DNA of 8,290 bases, taken from UBA6912 sp041611095 (GTDB taxonomy: Bacteria > Actinomycetota > Acidimicrobiia > Spongiisociales > UBA5794). Position numbers and translations under genes: made by a program. Shown here piece after piece: positions 6,132-8,290 of this stretch (its first letter is position 1; each line of letters starts with the position of its first letter). The DNA lies in NCBI GenBank assembly GCA_041611095.1, contig JBFINP010000093.1:1-8290 (forward strand). The letters run 5' to 3'. The notes below the pieces were generated by a model that did no database searches, was not told the DNA's origin, and saw only the letters and a list, made by a program, of their open reading frames with translations.

Positions 6132-8042
6132 ATGCTTGCCCGCATGAGCAAGGTGAGGATCATCGGTCACCGCGGCGACCTGGATGCCACCCTGGCCTTG
6201 CTTCACGACCTGAAGGTGTTGCACATGCTCGACGTGCAAGATGACCCCGCCGTGCCGCTACCCCAGCTCATGGTCGACGAACCGCGCATGCACCTCCTGG
6301 AAGAACTGAGATTCCTTCGGGCCCGGATCGACGCGCTGCTCGCACTCGTCCCGCACCCACCGGTGCCGAGAGCCGTCACGCCGCCCCTCGACGAGCGAAA
6401 GCTCGCCGCCCTGCGCAGCGAGCTCGACGCGGCCGGGCCTGAGATCGAAGCACTGGTGGCGCACAACGACGCATTGATTGCCGAGCAGCAGACGCTGCCG
6501 CGCTATGCGGCATCTCTCCGCAAGCTGCTCCCCCTGCTGCCCGAGCTCACGGAGCTTCGCGGCTACGACACGGCGGCGCTGATGGTCGATCGCCGCCATG
6601 CCGACGTGCTCGGCGAGTTCAACGCCCAGCTCGCCAAGACGGTCGGGGCCAACTACGAGATCATCTCCGACCAGCTCGACGCGGCGACGGTCGGTGCGGT
6701 GCTGGTCTTCCCCCGGGAGCACGCAGCCGCGGTCACGACGCTGCTCGGCTCGGAGCACGTCAGCCGGATTCGACTCCCCGAACGGTTCGAGCGCGTGCCG
6801 TTCCGAGACGCCATCGCCGAGATGGATCGGCGCGTCGCCGAGCTCCCCGCCGAGATCGCAGCCAACCAGAGGCGGATCGACGAGGTCGTCGCGGGACATC
6901 AGGATTGGGCCGACGCCGCGATGTGGCTGCGGTCCCGCATCGAGCAACTCGGCGCCATTCGCCACCTCGGGGCAACCCCCCACACGTTCGTGGCGGTGGG
7001 GTGGGTCCCGGAGCGCGACGTCAACCGGCTGCAGTCCGCCGTCGCAGCTCAACTGGGTAGCACGGTCATCGTCGAAGCGACGGCCCCCGAACCGTCCGAT
7101 GAGCCTCCGGTGCTGATGGTCAACCCGGCACCCGTGCGACCCTTCGAGTTCCTCGTCAGGCTGCTCGCCCTTCCTCGCTACGGCAGCCTCGATCCGACGC
7201 GGCTGATGGGTCTCTTCCTGCCCCTCTTCTTCGGCATCATGCTGGGCGACGTCGCCTACGGGGTGGCGCTGGGCCTCCTCGCCTGGCTCGTCCGCCGTCG
7301 GTACGGCTCCCGCTCGCGAGTCGCCCACGACCTGACCGCCGTCTTCCTCATGTCGGCGGGATGGACCGTCGTGTGGGGTGTTGTCTACGGCGAGTTCCTC
7401 GGCGACATGGGGAGGCGTTGGTGGGGATGGCAGCCGATCTGGATCGACCGTGAGGAAGCCCTCGAGCCCCTCTTGCTGTTCGCCATCGCCGTCGGCGCAG
7501 CCCACCTCGGTCTCGGCCTCGGTCTCGGCCTGTGGCAGGCCGCTCGAGCTCGCCAGAGGAACGACCTGCTCCGCCGGGCGGCGACGCTGACGGTGCTCGC
7601 CGGTCTGTTCCTGCTCGCCGCTGTGGCCGCCGACCGGCTTCCGGATGGCGTGATGACTCCCGCCGTCGCCGCCATCGTCGTGGGCGTGGTGATCCTCGGC
7701 GCCGTGGAGGGGGCGATCGGGATCCTGCTCGGGCCGCTCGAGGCTCTCGGTGCAGCGGGCAACGTCCTCTCCTATCTCCGTATCGCCGCCATAGGGCTTG
7801 CGTCGGTGTACCTGGCCCGGGTCGCCAACGAACTCGGGGCCACGGGACCGCTCTGGCTCGGAGTCGTGGTTGCGACGCTGTTCCACGCACTCAACCTCGC
7901 GCTCGGGGCGTTCAGCCCCACCATTCAGGCGCTGCGCCTCCACTACGTGGAATTCTTCGGAACGTTCTTCAACGAAGGGGGCGAGCCGTTCCGGCCGTTC
8001 GGTGCCCCCACCGCTGGTGTCGGCCCGGGTGCATCGGGCTGA
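6132..8042 (+). CDS. atpI: V/A-type ATPase subunit I (membrane a-subunit, stator channel)
   Basis: The 636-residue protein has the normal length for subunit I. The first part (about 1-330) is the cytoplasmic arm: it opens MSKVRIIGHRGDLDATLALLHDL, typical of the family, and includes helical coiled segments. From NPAPVRPFE (N331) onward is the membrane domain with about eight helices, starting with LMGLFLPLFFGIMLGDVAYG (359-378). Ion-path residues are in place: R550 in NVLSYLRI, equivalent to the essential arginine of yeast Vph1 (R735), and Q599 and R602 in IQALRLHYVEFF, with the spacing known from Thermus. The C-terminus carries FFNEGGEPFRPF. It forms the half-channels that pass ions to the c ring. 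ATG 6132 follows AGGGGAAG five bases upstream; ATG 6144 is an alternative. A 12-base tandem repeat encodes LGLGLGLG at 459-466. Two bases separate it from the preceding gene. Confidence 0.97.
   Translation: MLARMSKVRIIGHRGDLDATLALLHDLKVLHMLDVQDDPAVPLPQLMVDEPRMHLLEELRFLRARIDALLALVPHPPVPRAVTPPLDERKLAALRSELDAAGPEIEALVAHNDALIAEQQTLPRYAASLRKLLPLLPELTELRGYDTAALMVDRRHADVLGEFNAQLAKTVGANYEIISDQLDAATVGAVLVFPREHAAAVTTLLGSEHVSRIRLPERFERVPFRDAIAEMDRRVAELPAEIAANQRRIDEVVAGHQDWADAAMWLRSRIEQLGAIRHLGATPHTFVAVGWVPERDVNRLQSAVAAQLGSTVIVEATAPEPSDEPPVLMVNPAPVRPFEFLVRLLALPRYGSLDPTRLMGLFLPLFFGIMLGDVAYGVALGLLAWLVRRRYGSRSRVAHDLTAVFLMSAGWTVVWGVVYGEFLGDMGRRWWGWQPIWIDREEALEPLLLFAIAVGAAHLGLGLGLGLWQAARARQRNDLLRRAATLTVLAGLFLLAAVAADRLPDGVMTPAVAAIVVGVVILGAVEGAIGILLGPLEALGAAGNVLSYLRIAAIGLASVYLARVANELGATGPLWLGVVVATLFHALNLALGAFSPTIQALRLHYVEFFGTFFNEGGEPFRPFGAPTAGVGPGASG
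7506..7529 (+). repeat. Two perfect 12-base tandem copies inside subunit I
   Basis: CTCGGTCTCGGC is present twice in direct succession, in frame, encoding LGLGLGLG within a membrane helix (residues 459-466, HLGLGLGLGLW). It may be simple codon repetition in a Gly/Leu helix or a recent short duplication. Confidence 0.8.
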
Positions 8043-8049
8043 AACCGAG

Positions 8050-8056
8050 AAAGGAG
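8050..8056 (+). promoter_or_regulatory. Strong ribosome binding site of subunit K
   Basis: AAAGGAG lies six bases before ATG 8063. It is the best site in the operon, and it lies in the only sizeable gap (20 bases) between ATPase genes. This fits the need for many c-ring copies per complex. Confidence 0.8.
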
Positions 8057-8062
8057 CAAGAG

Positions 8063-8284
8063 ATGGAAGTCGGTCTCATCGCCATCGGTGCCGGCATCGC
8101 CGTCGGCCTCGGGGCGCTGGCGACGGGCATCGCCCAGGCGCGTATCGGATCGGCAGGCATCGGTGCGATCGCCGAGAAGGAGGAGCTGACCGGACGGGTC
8201 ATCCTGCTCGTGGCCATCCCGGAGACCCTCGTGATCCTCGGGTTCGCCGTAGCCGCCATGATCATCGTCCTGCTCGGAGGCTGA
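8063..8284 (+). CDS. atpK: V/A-type ATPase subunit K/L (c-ring proteolipid)
   Basis: The 73-residue protein is a single hairpin of two membrane helices (about 4-27 and 44-71) joined by the polar loop GAIAEKEELTG. It forms the rotating ion-carrying ring. E54 in IPETLVILGF is the ion-binding carboxylate, and Q25 in GIAQARIG faces it from helix 1. The sequence GIAQARIGSAGIGAIAE closely follows the Thermus proteolipid as I remember it, but the signal-peptide-like leader of that protein is absent, which is why it is shorter. It is a single hairpin, not the double hairpin found in Enterococcus NtpK or eukaryotes. A longer open frame upstream overlaps subunit I and is not coding. The start is fixed by the strong AAAGGAG site. 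The stop TGA shares its A with the next start (TGATG). Confidence 0.97.
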   Translation: MEVGLIAIGAGIAVGLGALATGIAQARIGSAGIGAIAEKEELTGRVILLVAIPETLVILGFAVAAMIIVLLGG

Positions 8285-8290
8285 TGGCCC
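8284..8290 (+). CDS. Start of the next ATPase-operon gene (3' partial)
   Basis: ATG GCC C begins on the last base of the subunit K stop codon (TGATG), a typical coupling arrangement. Only two codons are visible. By comparison with the Thermus order (G, I, L, E) it is probably subunit E, but the sequence itself cannot show this. Confidence 0.45.

Noticed and set aside
6258..7943. Open frame of 561 codons on the minus strand across subunit I.
   Set aside because: It is an antisense shadow of a clear ATPase subunit. The product is low-complexity, rich in charged residues and His, and has no known fold.

Overview
The window is high-GC, densely coded bacterial chromosome (G and C clearly dominate by eye). 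The protein styles fit an actinobacterium: the GDPD N-terminus HPYL...AHRG, the ERAP1-like M1 peptidase tail and GTG starts. A lineage such as Acidimicrobiia is a guess. The V/A-type ATPase subunits look Thermus-like, so another high-GC phylum is not excluded. I see no tRNA, rRNA, CRISPR array, insertion sequence or phage gene.

Layout from left to right. (1) Positions 1-938 hold the C-terminal domain of an M1 family aminopeptidase, cut by the window edge. One base later, histidine ammonia-lyase (hutH, 940-2493) starts, so the two are very likely co-transcribed. (2) Positions 2527-2808 encode a 93-residue, highly charged LEA-like protein with a strong ribosome binding site. It ends at a strong hairpin (2827-2858). 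On the other side of this hairpin a YCII/DGPF-domain gene (2873-3256) converges from the minus strand. (3) A short divergent spacer with two inverted repeats leads to a glycerophosphodiester phosphodiesterase (3378-4169). A six-helix membrane protein of unknown function (4345-4911) follows. (4) After a 238-base spacer with a perfect 14-base palindrome comes a tightly packed V/A-type ATPase operon: subunit D (5150-5794), peripheral-stalk subunit G/H (5791-6129), the membrane subunit I/a (6132-8042), the c-ring subunit K/L (8063-8284) and the start codon of the next gene at 8284.

How the genes work together. The ATPase genes form one machine: D is the central rotor shaft, G/H is part of the peripheral stalk, and I and K form the ion channel. 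The A and B catalytic subunits must lie outside the window, presumably downstream. The peptidase and hutH are both amino-acid catabolic (peptide trimming, then histidine to urocanate plus ammonia), but no other hut gene is visible. The middle genes look like unrelated single-gene units.

The window is mostly recognisable housekeeping and accessory metabolism. I found no strong case for a wholly new system. The points most worth a second look are the D-first order of the ATPase operon with its upstream palindrome, the ion-ligand residues of the c subunit, the LEA-like protein and the unassigned six-helix membrane protein.
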